This document shows, piece by piece, positions 1 to 10,981 of a stretch of 64,000 nt of DNA; the first letter of the stretch is position 1, and each line of letters starts with the position of its first letter. Location of the stretch: NCBI GenBank assembly GCA_964058845.1, contig CAXKVR010000070.1, forward strand, positions 1-64,000, given 5' to 3'. The DNA is from Carex sylvatica. Its lineage: Eukaryota; Streptophyta; Magnoliopsida; Poales; Cyperaceae. A program made the position numbers and the translations under genes. The notes beneath the pieces are model-generated. The model saw only the letters and a list, made by a program, of their open reading frames with translations. It was not told where the DNA came from and did not search any database.

Positions 1-600
1 GTGAGAGAGAGAAGTTGGATTAGCTGCTGCAAGTGCAAGCTAATTAAACTTTCTTTTAGGTCTGTGGTGTCAGTGTGAACTGTGAAGTAAAAAGAGTCCA
101 CACTCTCCAGGAAATAAATCTGCTGCGATTCTTTGGAATTTGGAATCGCAGGGACTCTGCTCTTTCAAATCAAATCATTCATTTTTTGGAATACACGAAT
201 CTCAAAAACAGTTGGTTTTAAGCACGAATCACAAAACAAATAGATGGTTTGATTTGGAAAAGCAGGATCCCTGCGATTCCAAAGAATCGGAGCAGATTTA
301 TTTCCCACTCTCCATTACAATATTTGATGCATGAAACAAATCTTCAATACAATTGGTTGGTCGGCCTATATGGATTTTTTAATTCTTTTTTCTGCAAGTG
401 GCATTTTTAATTACACACTAATCCATGAAGGCATGTTTGATTTGGGTCTTCCGGGAACAAAAATTGGAGAAAGTAGGTTATTGTTCTCGAATAAAAAAAA
501 AAGAAAAAAGGAAAAGTAGAAAGTGGGTGAAAGACGCACCACACGTTTCTCTCGCTTTCCGGAGATTAAATGCTATGTATGTATGACTTAGGGATTCAAA
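1..600. repeat. NLR-upstream-type repeat, copy 1 (distal part)
   Basis: Non-coding sequence that closely matches 15,900-16,240, best from about 300 to 580: the same order of words, including ATGCATGAAACAAATCTTCA, TTTTTAATTACACACTAA and CCGGAGATTAAATGCTA. In the second copy the segment lies just to the right of sequence that also occurs upstream of the intact CNL gene. I therefore read it as the distal upstream flank of a further CNL copy whose remainder lies left of the window. The short open frames here are not gene-like. Confidence 0.6.
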
Positions 601-760
601 TCCGTGCTATTATCTTTTTTGGACAGCAACTCTATAATTCTTGATTTTTTTAATTCAGCTGTTCAATTTTTTTTGGAAACTAATCTCAAGTAATTTTTTT
701 TAGAACTTTTTTTACATGTATCTCGAAACAATTTAATGAATGGATCTTGATTTCTCCTTA
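592..760. repeat. Fragment related to the fold-back MITE at 19.8 kb
   Basis: It starts GGGATTCAAATC and runs through T-rich sequence with GTTCAATTTTTTT and a CGAAACAATTTAATGAATGG-type end. The same words in the same order occur at 19,825-19,985. No clear terminal repeat or target duplication is visible at this copy, so it is probably truncated. Confidence 0.4.
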
Positions 761-1279
761 CCTCTCTGATTCGAGTTGAGATTTGGATTATCGACAAGCG
801 TGCGAGATCGTGTTGATGTGCTACGTTTGATCTATTCACAGTGCTTTGAAGTAGTGAGCTAGCTTTCGAATTCGCAAGGGCACGAGGAGCCGAGCAACTA
901 GCATTGATCTCCTCCTATAACATGGTCCATTAACTGTGTGTGATTGATTGCTTGTTTATGGTAAGATCTGATCTAGATCGTTAAAGAAATTTTTGAAATG
1001 TATCTACTAGTCTAGACCGTTTCCTAACACTCTGATCACAACAACAACTCTTTGATTTCAGATTTTGTCTAGCCTTTTGAAGAATTATTGTTTAATTGCT
1101 CAAGACCTTAAATCTTATTGCGAGCAGATCGACACTTATTTATAATACTCGATAGAATTATGCACTTGTAATCAGATCTAGTACAACCGAGTTATAAATT
1201 TAAAAGTACTGACACTAATCTATCCATCATGGTGTTACTTTAACAAAACTTTATGCTCAATCGCTTAATACAATAGTAG
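761..1279. other. Intergenic, nothing recognised
   Basis: AT-rich sequence without a coding-like frame, clear repeat or RNA gene that I can see. Confidence 0.5.
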
Positions 1280-2520
1280 TTATGGTGGGTAATTTATAGG
1301 CAAGGTCACGTCCCGATGTAGTGCGCAATAGGTATTCGAGTAAATTTGTGAGTGAGATCTTTTTGGTATAGAAAATATAGTTTGAACAGGTGCTAACCTA
1401 ACTGAACCAGGGTTTGCGATGCAAGAACTAATATGCCACTTCCAATGTGGTATTTGATAATGATTTAGACAAGTAAGATTGCTATAACTAATATATTGAA
1501 CTTTTGTATGAAAATTATATTTTTTTATCAATTTGAAATATTTTACAATCTTTTAAGAATTGGGATAGATATATATAATTTAATTTAAAAAAATAACCAT
1601 TGAATAAAAATAATTCTATTTTTTCCTCCAAAAATATATATGATAAGAAAATAAATAAATATATAAATATAAAACTTATAGCCCTTCATAATATTTGATC
1701 GTTTATAATATCATATTTCTAAAAGCAAGATGCATGCGAAGTCAAAATACCAGCCGATGGATCGTTTTAAGAAGCTATATTATAGAAATCATAATTAAAT
1801 AAAAAAATGCAAATGAATAAAACTAAAATGGGATTACCAACTTAGATCTGGAGAAACAAAAGAGTAAGTTAGCAGCCCTTCCACCGCACCAGTTGTTGCT
1901 GCAGATTTGTTCTTTATCCTTTCCCTGTTTTGTTACCTTATTGGAATTGTGAGAGGGGGATGTTGGATTAGCAGCTGCCAAGCTTTAATGATAACTCTTT
2001 TTAAGGTCTGTGGTCAACTAATTGTTCTTTTTAAGCTTTAATGATGTGGCTGTGAGGCTGTGAGTTCAGAAGAAGAGTCCAGATTCTCTGTTACACCACT
2101 CAAAAACAATATCTATGTCTATAATTCACGTATACCAGTCAAAAACTTCAAAATTACGTATTTCCCGTCTAAACTTCAAAATTACATATTTACCCTTCCA
2201 AACTTTCAAAACTCACAAATTTACCCTTTTATTGTCTTTTATGTTAAATTTCATTTTAAATTTATAAAATATCCATTTTATCTATTATTAAAAGCATAAA
2301 AAAATTGTATCTTGCTTGAAAAAGACGTTTTTTCTTGTCCTTTTTCTTTTTCGTTTTTTGTTACCTTTTGGCCTAATATCAAGAGGAATCGACGCTTGGG
2401 ATGCAGAGAGAGAGGAAAGCTCTGAGATGGCGTTGAATGAACAGGAATTAAAAAGAAGTGAGAAGTGACCAGAAATTGTGAGAGACGGAAATTCGATTAA
2501 TTAGCAGCTTTAAATTCCTT
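1280..2520. repeat. NLR-upstream-type repeat, copy 2
   Basis: Contains in order the words shared by the regions upstream of the CNL gene: GGGTTTGCGATGCAAGAACT near 1,410, GGTATTTGATAATGATTTAG near 1,450, a block near 1,730-1,930 (GATGGATCGTTTT, AAAAATGCAAATGAATAAAA, GCAGCCCTTCCACCGCACCAG, TTGTTGCTGC) and a block near 2,340-2,500 with TTTTTGTTACCTTTTGG, GAGAGGAAAGCTCTGAGATGG. The last block is shared with 15,750-15,960 and 60,570-60,740. No CNL coding sequence is adjacent. Confidence 0.6.
2110..2300. repeat. Dispersed repeat shared with 14.7 kb
   Basis: The run AAAACTTCAAAATTACGTATTTCCCGTC.. followed by several 'ACATATTTACCCTT'-like repeats and a TTTATTGTC word is matched in order at about 14,705-14,900. 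It is internally repetitive (AAAATTACATATTTACC motifs) and non-coding. Confidence 0.5.
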
Positions 2521-2699
2521 GATTTTGACTGTTTGAATTTTCAGCAAAATCTTCAATTATATTTATTCTGCTGTCGGTTGGTGACACTTCCTTGCCATAC
2601 AAGTGCACAATAGTGCATTTTGCACCACTCAATAAGTTGCAGGAATGGTCCTTGCAGTGCATCATTCTTATCCAGTTCTGGCACCTATTGTTTTAATCT
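2521..2699. other. Intergenic, nothing recognised
   Basis: Short AT-rich stretch between repeats with no recognisable element. Confidence 0.4.
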
Positions 2700-3271
2700 T
2701 AGGAATGTAAACGGAGCGTACTTTGAGCGGATAATGTCAAGTTTTAGAAATCAACCCATCTTAAACGAATATGGAGCGGATAATCTACGAATACAAATAC
2801 AAAATGAATAATTGTTGGATAATTGGATCATATGAATAATTAACTTGTTTAATATAATATAAGTATTATAATCAAAACAAATATTTTTTAGTAATGCAAT
2901 ATATATATATATAGCCACAAGGAGAATCAAAATATAATTGAGAACTTTATATACTAGGACCCCACATTTCACGTGAAGTCCTTCAATCACATATTCACAT
3001 TACCTGCCCTTTGGAAAGGAAAGCGGATTCGGATAATTGATATTATCTGCTTTTGTAACTGCTTTGTTTCTCTCCGAATAGAACCGGATATCTGATCCAT
3101 TTACGAATCATCAAATTTATTCATTTTTTAATTAAGATTTGTTCTTCATATTTAGTAATAATCGAAACTCTCTTCTGCAAAATGATTCACTCCGTTTATT
3201 CGTATATATTCGGGTCATAAGTGAATACGGAGCGGATTCAGACATATATTACCTGCTCCGTTTTCACCCCA
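2700..3271. mobile_element. Degenerate hAT-type MITE of the GGATACGGAT family
   Basis: Starts TAGGAATGTAAACGGAGCG and ends GCTCCGTTTTCACCCCA, degenerate versions of the TAGGGGTGTAAACGG / CCGTTTACACCCCTA ends of the intact copy at 4,692-5,387. Internal words GAGCGGATAATG and GAATATGGAGCGGATAAT also match. I see no matching 8-bp target duplication, so this is an older, decayed copy. Confidence 0.55.
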
Positions 3272-4683
3272 CGTTTGAAGCATTTTTATTTGGAGTCTGG
3301 TAATTTGAGTATTTATTAGTCTCCGTGTTGCTTCATTTCGTGATTAATATAAAATTGAACATTAACATGGAACTAATCTCATAAATTTTCACAAGGCTGC
3401 TTAACAGCATAAATTTTGTTCTTGCTTTTCTTTTTCATTAAAAAAAATACGGGGATGAAAATTATAGTCAGACCAATTTCCTAAATGCCACTATGCTATA
3501 GATAATACAGTTTTAACCCTAGGAAAAAAAATGTGAAGTTTAAACACCAAGTAGCAAAAATAAAATGATTGCATTTATGTATTCGCCAATGAAAATTCTT
3601 GCATTTATGTATTCTCAAGTTCCAAATGGCTTTTTTCAAATTACTCTTTTTTTGTGGAAAAGATAATAGGATGCCAACCATACTCAAAAGCAATTTGCTC
3701 AAACATTACAATGCTAAAGAAAAAGGAATAAACAAAGTTTATTTGCTTCAGACATTTGTAGTTCCTTTGTGTCAAACACATGACTTAATTCATCTACAAC
3801 CAAATAACTCTAAATAAATGAAATTAAAATGTTTTTATCAAAAACTACTGGTAATTTGGTTCTCTGTAGCTCTATAAATTGCAGAGACCAGAGGATATGA
3901 CCTCCATATGCTGAAATGCAATTATATGTACACTAAACGAAGATGGGCCCAGCCAATTTTTGTTGGTGCATGTGACAATGTTCACTCCTATTAAGAAGAA
4001 AGCAAGTTATGCAGAAAGAAACTTGAGACCTTTGCTATATGAAATGCACTAAAAATGTTTGTGTCTCCATTATTGCTAGCTAATTTTAGTTGAAATTTTA
4101 ATCATAGAGTTTCATGGTAATATGCTTTTTGTCCTCTGAGAAGGGATATTTTAGATCTTAACTCTTTTTGCTAGAAAAAAAATGTCATAGAGACTGACAT
4201 TGGTTTACCATGGAACAACCTGTTCATACAATTTTTGAAGTATTAATTAGCAAATTTTAAAAAGTTTTAGACTTGTGAAACTAGAATTTGGAAAGGGTAC
4301 GTAAATGAGTACCGTATTGATTTGGAAGAATTTGCACAGATATATCTGAATTGGATAACTGGAATATTTAATTAATTGTCATATTGACATTCAATGCAAT
4401 GAATAATTTCTTCTCTGTTTTGTTGCAACAATACAATAACACAATTAGGAAGATATTTTTCCTTAAATAAGCAACCAATTCCAAAATAAATTTAATTAAT
4501 TGTCAATATTAGAAAATTATTATTGCAATGCATTCATACTAGGGCCACCAACTGGTCCCATATGTGATGCTTCTAGCCAACGTTGAATGTTCATCCAATA
4601 TACAATTTATTCTTTTGGGTACAGTATACCTTTTTCATACTATAGGATTCTACTTTTCGCGATGACAAACTAGCAAATTATTA
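3272..4683. other. Intergenic, nothing recognised
   Basis: About 1.4 kb of AT-rich DNA. Open frames of 60-75 codons occur here but have no recognisable domain, codon character or splice context. Confidence 0.5.
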
Positions 4684-4691
4684 CATGGAAC

Positions 4692-5387
4692 TAGGGGTGT
4701 AAACGGAGCGGATTCGGAGCGGATAATGCTAATACCATATCTGTATCCGTTTTTCAATGAGTGGATATGGATACGGATACGGATAGTAAACGGATATCAA
4801 AATTTAAAACCATATTCGCCTTAAATGGATACGGATACGGAGCGGATAATCAACGGATACGGATTCGAATACGGATACGGATCGGATAATTGTCGGATAA
4901 TTAAGTTATGCACTATAAGATACAAAAAAATGACTTGTTGTTGTATTGAAACAATGACTAAAACCAATTTAGCAGAGACTAAAAGCATACTACATTCACG
5001 GACTAAAGTCTTAAATGGAAAAGAATAGAGAATAAAGAAATTGAGATAAAAACAAAATAAAATTGGGTTATTGTAGCACTATCACCAGCTAAAAAGAGAT
5101 TAAATTGAAAATCATATTGGATTATCATTTATACCACAACTAAGACTGAAATGAATATGGAATAATATATAACAACTTCTATCTGGAGCAGTAAAGTTAA
5201 AGTTGGTTGGGAGTAATTTCGGATCCGGATAATTGCGGATACGATACGGATATTCACATTCATGAAATTATCCGTATCCGTATCTGCCATTTTTTCACCA
5301 TATGCAAAAATTATCCGTATCCGTTTAATCCGGATACGGATAATCTCCGGATACGGAGCGGATTATCCGTATCCGTTTACACCCCTA
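4692..5387. mobile_element. hAT-type MITE with exact 8-bp target duplication
   Basis: A 696-bp element with terminal inverted repeats TAGGGGTGTAAACGG and CCGTTTACACCCCTA. It is flanked by the perfect 8-bp direct repeat CATGGAAC at 4,684-4,691 and 5,388-5,395. The interior is made of many GGATACGGA / TCCGTATCC words, giving strong self-pairing potential. There is no transposase, so it is non-autonomous. The 8-bp target duplication and TAG..CTA ends fit the hAT superfamily. The perfect duplication implies a fairly recent insertion. Confidence 0.9.
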
Positions 5388-5395
5388 CATGGAAC

Positions 5396-6300
5396 TCTAC
5401 CAAAAAAAAAAAAAAAAAAAAGCCATTTTCATGCGCCAATTGTCGTTGGAAATTTGACCTCCCGGGAATTTTATCACAGTAAAGAAAAATAAAATCAATT
5501 TCAGCAAGAAAATAATCAGTACACAACCATAAATTAAGTTGATTCATTTTTGTATTGTTTTGTCTGTTTTGTACTTATTCTGGCCAACAGTTGAATTGTA
5601 GTTTGGCTTGGTACTGTGCTACACTGGTACCATTTCAAAAATTTGGTTGGCACAGTAATCTAGATTAGTAATTAAATAATTGTAAATTTAAATATGCATT
5701 TTATCATTTTAAAGTTAGCTACCCAACTATAATTTCCAATTACTGTTTTTTTTTGGCATTGTTTCAATATATTTTTTTCTCTAGTGGATTTCTTATTCAA
5801 GCTCTGTACTATGCATCTATGCATGTACAGCGTGTATATATATGCTTTATAAAAAAAAAATAATAATAATTCCTATAACTGATAAATGTTCCACCTTTTT
5901 ATAATTGATTGTAGTGGTTTCCACGTCAGGCAGGATGGGCCAAGTTGAACATTGCTCGATTGGGCCACATGGGCTTATTTAATCTGAATTTTATACTCGA
6001 CAAAATGGATAACACAACCCTTCAAGAAACAATGAAGACCCAACTCCAATGGCTGTTGTATATATCTGGTGTTTTCAGCGTACTGTGCCAAACAATTTAG
6101 AAAATTTTCACAAATTCTAGTTATAGTAAGGGTAATTCTGAAATTGTCCATTTGAACTCCAGGAAAGATTTTTCAAATTATAATGTAAAGTGGAAGAAGT
6201 TACTCCTATGTATTTACGAGATACTATTTCCCAGGCATATGGAAGTGATCCAGTAAGTGGAACCACTGTTGAATTTTATGTCAGGTAACAATATTCATAC
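5396..6300. other. Intergenic, nothing recognised
   Basis: AT-rich DNA with a 19-A run near 5,402. No gene, RNA or clear repeat is recognised. Confidence 0.5.
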
Positions 6301-7270
6301 CCTGGTAAGGTAAACCATACTTCAATCATGCAAATTTGAAAGTTCAAACCCTATTAAGGAGGAACATAATGTGTTTTTATTTCTATTATACTCAAGCTTA
6401 GGGGCTTATTTGCATGAATCACAATATTATGTAGTTCACTGCAATTTAGTTTCCCTTCTAGCTATCAATTCCTCATCACAGTTGAGAAAGTTTCCATGTT
6501 ATATATTAATATTCGTACTCCTTACCATTACTAAAAAGGAAAAAATGATGAATGAAATTATTTCTTTAGGATAATGTACTGAAATCATCACCAAAAGTAT
6601 AAAAAAAAAATGTTTGGCATACAACTATATTAAAGTTGTACAATAGCATGCGTACATAGTATATGTGAAAGGGCTGTTAAAGTTGCAAATATCAAATCCA
6701 AGCCAAGTCCAAATAATAATACACAAAGCAAATAAAAATAACAAGCTTGTTACCAGTTATTTAACCCTTCATCCCAATTTGAAAAAGTTAATTAGAACTA
6801 GTCAACAACATTAATTAAAGTTCTGTAGTAGGCGTAATACTCTTTCAGACAAATTTTAAACCTTGGTAATGGGGGCAAACAGAGTTTGTTATTTTCAGAC
6901 TCTGAGGGCATATTTGCAAGAATTATATTGTTATGAAGTTTAATAGTTTTTTTCCCTTCCAGTGAATAAACTCCTCATCACAATGAGAAAGTTACAATAT
7001 TTGTACATTTTTTTCTCACCATTATAACAAAAACACCATTACAACAACAACAACAATAATAATATTGATATACGAGAAATGATTATTTATAAGGTCACTG
7101 AACTGGATTTATAATAAGTTCCAAATGTTTATCACCAAGTAGTAAAGCATCCCAATAGCTTACGCAGACCATGCATGGTAGATAAATTTACAATCATCAA
7201 ATCCAATTTAAAATAAAAATAATACACAAAGCAAACACAAATTAAACAAGGTTCCTTGAGTCATGACTTT
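6300..7270. repeat. Tandem duplication in the CNL 3' flank (two ~0.5-kb units)
   Basis: Two diverged copies in direct orientation, about 6,320-6,770 and 6,850-7,260. Paired words include TATTTGCATGAATCACAATATT with TATTTGCAAGAATTATATTG, CCTCATCACAGTTGAGAAAG with CCTCATCACAATGAGAAAG, and ATCAAATCCAAGCC..AATAATACACAAAGCAAA with ATCAAATCCAATTT..AATAATACACAAAGCAAA. The segment lies 1-2 kb downstream of the CNL stop codon. Confidence 0.6.
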
Positions 7271-8254
7271 CTTGGATAGTGGGCTTAGAATTGCAAATTA
7301 TATCGCAAGTTGCTAAGGTAGTATGAGGCCTACAGCTTAGCAAATCGCATACTTTTGCCATAAATAAGCACTACAAGAAACTAAGACTCAACTTTATTAT
7401 GATCCAAACTGAAAGGAAAAACACAACCAAAAGATTATTCATTACATAGTAACAACCTTTTAAAACAAAGTGCTCCGGGCTAATTGATGTTGCCTGCAAT
7501 TCAAATGTTTGAAAAACCTGCGATATGAAATTGAGCACATATTTCTCAGTTGAAGAGTTTTAAGGAAACTTGAAAAAACATATGGTTCTTTTCAAATATA
7601 TTTTTCTAAGCTAGAGTATCTCTCATGTGAAGAACATATAATTAATTAATGCATGGGTGGAAAAATATAGAAGGTAAACTTCAAAGAAAAAACATGTTGG
7701 AATTGCAGCATAGTCTAATTGAGTGTATTCAAAATAGCAAATTCAATCTAAAACTAATTTGTAGCAATATATAATAGATGATCGTAATTTAAAATTCATT
7801 TGTGGCAAAACTTATTTATTACAAAAACATACAACATATATAGATTTTGCAAAATAAATAAAAGGAATTATTTTGTTGTTTCACAAGCTCTTGTAATCTC
7901 ATTACAGAAAATATTCATGATGAAAAAGTAAATGGCAGTGGGGTAAATGTTGCGTGCAGGAACAAAAAAAAAAAAATACAAATAGTGAATAAATAAGTAG
8001 AACTGTTACAAACATAAAGAAGCTAACTCTACTTTACATTCATAAGTAAATTAATAAAACAAAATAAAGACACAACAATCTTTTATTTATTTTGACACAT
8101 TAATAATTGGTACAAATCCTCAATTTTTTTTCATGTAACGGACAAAAAACTTATATACGCACAAGTTTCAGAATGCAAAATGAAAAAAATAAAATAAAAT
8201 ATAAGTGGAGGCATACCTTGCACTAAAATCATTGAATGTGATATTGGCTGCCAG
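7271..8254 (-). other. 3' flank / likely spliced 3' UTR of the CNL gene
   Basis: Read on the minus strand, the CNL stop codon (8,257-8,255) is followed after about 40 bases by CAAG|GTATGCC, a good splice donor at 8,217/8,216. A spliced 3' UTR is therefore plausible, as reported for some plant NLR transcripts. I cannot place the acceptor with confidence, and no further coding exon was recognised in this AT-rich stretch. Confidence 0.35.
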
Positions 8255-10981
8255 CTAGTAAACACGACAGGTGAAATGAAATAGTTCGTGAGTTCCTTTA
8301 GCTAAACCCCCAAAATCAACGGGCATATCGTCGCACTCCATCAACTTGAAGGAAATGAGGTGCTCGATGCCCTTTGGGACCTCCACTAGCTTTTCCAGTT
8401 CCAACAACCAAATCTCTTCCAGGCTCGCCATGGTGCACTGCTCCATCTCCACATGAATCAGATTAGGCATTTGTCTCAATTCCAGTCTCTTCAATTTAGG
8501 AAACCACCCTGCCTTAAAAGTTAGTCGTTGCCCTTCATATGTTCTCAGGAGGGCAAAGTGCGTGAGGTTTCTGCAATGGGAAAGAGATGGCAGAGGATCA
8601 TTTTGTAATTGAGACCATCCAAGCAGTAGCGTTTGGATACTATCCCCAGATATTTTGAATAAAGGTGATTCAAGCACGGTTTCTTTTAGTTGCCCTCTGA
8701 GAACTAACTTCTGAAGTTGTGGGAGGTTCAGGCCTTCCAATTGGAGAATCTCTTCCTTATCGCTTGCATTAAAAGATAAGTTGGAAAGAAAACTCATCTT
8801 TGATAATGATTTGCATAACTCTACTGAGTGGTTTTCTTTCACATTCCATATCCGGAAGCTTCTCAGTTGAGTTAAATTACCCAGTTCTCTTACTACCATA
8901 GAATTTGATTCTAATGACTGTATAGTCTGGAGATCTTTCAGGTAAAATATGCCCTTAGGTACAGAGATTCCAGTACGAGTCCGAAATGACCTATATGTAG
9001 GATCTACCTCAACCTCAGCAAATAGATGGCGTAACTTCTTTAGCTCTGCTATGCCATCTGGTAGTTTTTGTATTTGAGAAAAAACGAGATCTAATGTTTG
9101 CAAGTTTTGAAGTTTCTTTATAGATTTTGGTAAAGATTTAACATTTGTTTTTCTCAGACCCAAGTAGTGGAGATTGAACAAATCCCCAATTGCATTTGGA
9201 ACTGTTTCAATTGGCGAGCCTTCTAAATCCACAACAGTAAGATACCTTGACTTATCAAAAATCATGGAGAGCAAAGGAGATGAGGGCACATCATTGTCAA
9301 CTGACAAAAAGGTTCTGAGTTTTGGTAGACAAACATCATTCCTGAATGTCTCCCTTAGATTGATCATTGAGAGCCGACGAGTAGAACTGTTGGCATTTTC
9401 TGACTTGTTATCCTCATGCAACAATCCAAAATTTTCTTTTCTGCATAATGAGATGGCCAACTCTCTCATTGTATCATGCATTTGGCATCTCTTCACCCTA
9501 CCAAAATAATTTTTTTTTATCACCTGTAACATGCTGCGATGTATGAGCTCCATGAGATAACCCTCTGCCACCTCTTCTAATGTGCTTCTTCCCTTTTGTT
9601 CTATAAAGCCTTCGGCTATCCAAAGCCTTAGTAGTTTTTTTCTTGGAAGGGAAAAATCCTCTGGAAATAAGCTACAATATAGAAAGCAATTTTTGAGGTA
9701 TTTTGGGAGGTACATGAAGCTTAAATTAAGAATATTTTTGAGGTGATTCAAATTTGGGTTGTTGTCTAACTCCCAGGTAAGTTGATCATGTACACGCCTC
9801 CATTCAGATTCGGTCTTATCAGAGCAAGATAATACACCACCCAATGAAACAAGTGCTAATGGCAACCCGTCACACTTCAAAACAATCTCTCTTGCCCACT
9901 TTTCCAAGGGAGGAGGGCATTCATGGTGTTGTTCAAGGTGAAATGCCTTTCTGCAAAACAGCTCCCATGATTCCTTTTTTGATAAAGGTTTTTGTTCTAG
10001 TCTATTGCTTTCTGGGGAAAGGTTAGCTACCTCAACCATTCTGCTAGTAATTAAAATTCGACTTTCTCGATGGTTATCAACAAACATATCGTTTATATCC
10101 AAAAATGCTTTTGCATCCCATATATCATCTAAAACAATTAGATATTTCTTTTCTCTCAAGTGATTCCTCACCGTTTCTTTTAATCCTCTGAGATCCATGT
10201 TGGATGTGTTGATTGTATTATTTTGCCCTTCATTAAAAATTTCAGAGATTATATTTCGGAGCAGATTCTCCATAGTATAAGATTGAGAGATATTAATCCA
10301 AGCATGAACATCAAAATTTATTTTTTCCCTCTTGAAAATGTTAGTAACAAGGGTTGTTTTGCCAACACCACCCATCCCCCAAACAGATATTATAGAGAGT
10401 TTTGGATCCTTGGAGTTTACCAAGCTTGTCAACTTCACTTTGTTTTCTTCGACTCCCACAATTTGATCTTCATTAATGAAATGCGCGGATACAGCTATAT
10501 TATGTGAGTACTGGTTTGAGAAGTTAGGGTTCTTATCATTTTTTATATCTATTGTATGCAACCATCGTTCTTTTATCCTTGCAAGATGATTAAGGCTTTC
10601 CTTTGCTTCGAGCAGTTGAGTGGTTATTCTTTGAAAGTTTAGCAATAACTTGGGCTTTTTAAAAAGTTTTTTCACATTGAATAATATCCCATCAGACTTC
10701 TGGTTATCAATTAGATATGCAAATTCAACCACGATATCTTCAATATGATTTGCTAACTTTTGTACCTCTTTTATCCAAGCTAGTTGAGATTTGTGGCTTG
10801 GATGGTCTGTTTCTATCTCATCAATAAATTCTTGCATCACGCGAAGTTCACTACTAATGTTGTTCATGTTTGCATAAGTTGAGCGAAGCTCTGAAACTTT
10901 AGATGTTGTTAGGTTCACTACTTCTTTAGCCAAGGTTTCTCCAAGGACCTTGAGGGCTGCAAAAATGGCCACCTCAGCCAT
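8255..10981 (-). CDS. CC-NB-ARC-LRR (CNL) disease-resistance protein, RPM1-like
   Basis: Single-exon gene for a 908-residue intracellular immune receptor, the usual length for the RPM1-like CNL class. In the protein: an Rx-type coiled-coil domain at about 1-150, with the EDVID-like motif IEDIVVEF near 80-87; an NB-ARC domain at about 165-510 with P-loop GMGGVGKTT (202-210), RNBS-A FDVHAWI, kinase-2 KKYLIVLDDIWD (278-289), RNBS-B ILITSRM, GLPL motif GLPLAL (372-377), RNBS-D CFLYCSLFPEDF (432-443) and MHD motif MHD at 501-503. Leucine-rich repeats follow from about 530 to the end (for example LGLRKTNVKSLPKSIKKLQNL). All key nucleotide-binding residues are present and the frame is unbroken, so the gene looks functional. 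Known family role: nucleotide-dependent switch that senses pathogen effectors and triggers cell death. The start was chosen because MAEVAIFAAL is the canonical CNL N-terminus. Pathogen specificity cannot be told. A 336-base open frame on the opposite strand is its shadow. Confidence 0.96.
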   Translation of the reverse strand: MAEVAIFAALKVLGETLAKEVVNLTTSKVSELRSTYANMNNISSELRVMQEFIDEIETDHPSHKSQLAWIKEVQKLANHIEDIVVEFAYLIDNQKSDGILFNVKKLFKKPKLLLNFQRITTQLLEAKESLNHLARIKERWLHTIDIKNDKNPNFSNQYSHNIAVSAHFINEDQIVGVEENKVKLTSLVNSKDPKLSIISVWGMGGVGKTTLVTNIFKREKINFDVHAWINISQSYTMENLLRNIISEIFNEGQNNTINTSNMDLRGLKETVRNHLREKKYLIVLDDIWDAKAFLDINDMFVDNHRESRILITSRMVEVANLSPESNRLEQKPLSKKESWELFCRKAFHLEQHHECPPPLEKWAREIVLKCDGLPLALVSLGGVLSCSDKTESEWRRVHDQLTWELDNNPNLNHLKNILNLSFMYLPKYLKNCFLYCSLFPEDFSLPRKKLLRLWIAEGFIEQKGRSTLEEVAEGYLMELIHRSMLQVIKKNYFGRVKRCQMHDTMRELAISLCRKENFGLLHEDNKSENANSSTRRLSMINLRETFRNDVCLPKLRTFLSVDNDVPSSPLLSMIFDKSRYLTVVDLEGSPIETVPNAIGDLFNLHYLGLRKTNVKSLPKSIKKLQNLQTLDLVFSQIQKLPDGIAELKKLRHLFAEVEVDPTYRSFRTRTGISVPKGIFYLKDLQTIQSLESNSMVVRELGNLTQLRSFRIWNVKENHSVELCKSLSKMSFLSNLSFNASDKEEILQLEGLNLPQLQKLVLRGQLKETVLESPLFKISGDSIQTLLLGWSQLQNDPLPSLSHCRNLTHFALLRTYEGQRLTFKAGWFPKLKRLELRQMPNLIHVEMEQCTMASLEEIWLLELEKLVEVPKGIEHLISFKLMECDDMPVDFGGLAKGTHELFHFTCRVY

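Noticed and set aside
7369..7380. CACTACAAGAAA, a typical CACTA transposon tip
   Set aside because: No opposite-orientation partner, subterminal array or 3-bp target duplication could be found near it; a chance 12-mer is possible.
9174..10507. Open frames of 60-111 codons on the plus strand within the CNL gene
   Set aside because: They are antisense shadows of the CNL coding sequence, with no motifs of their own.
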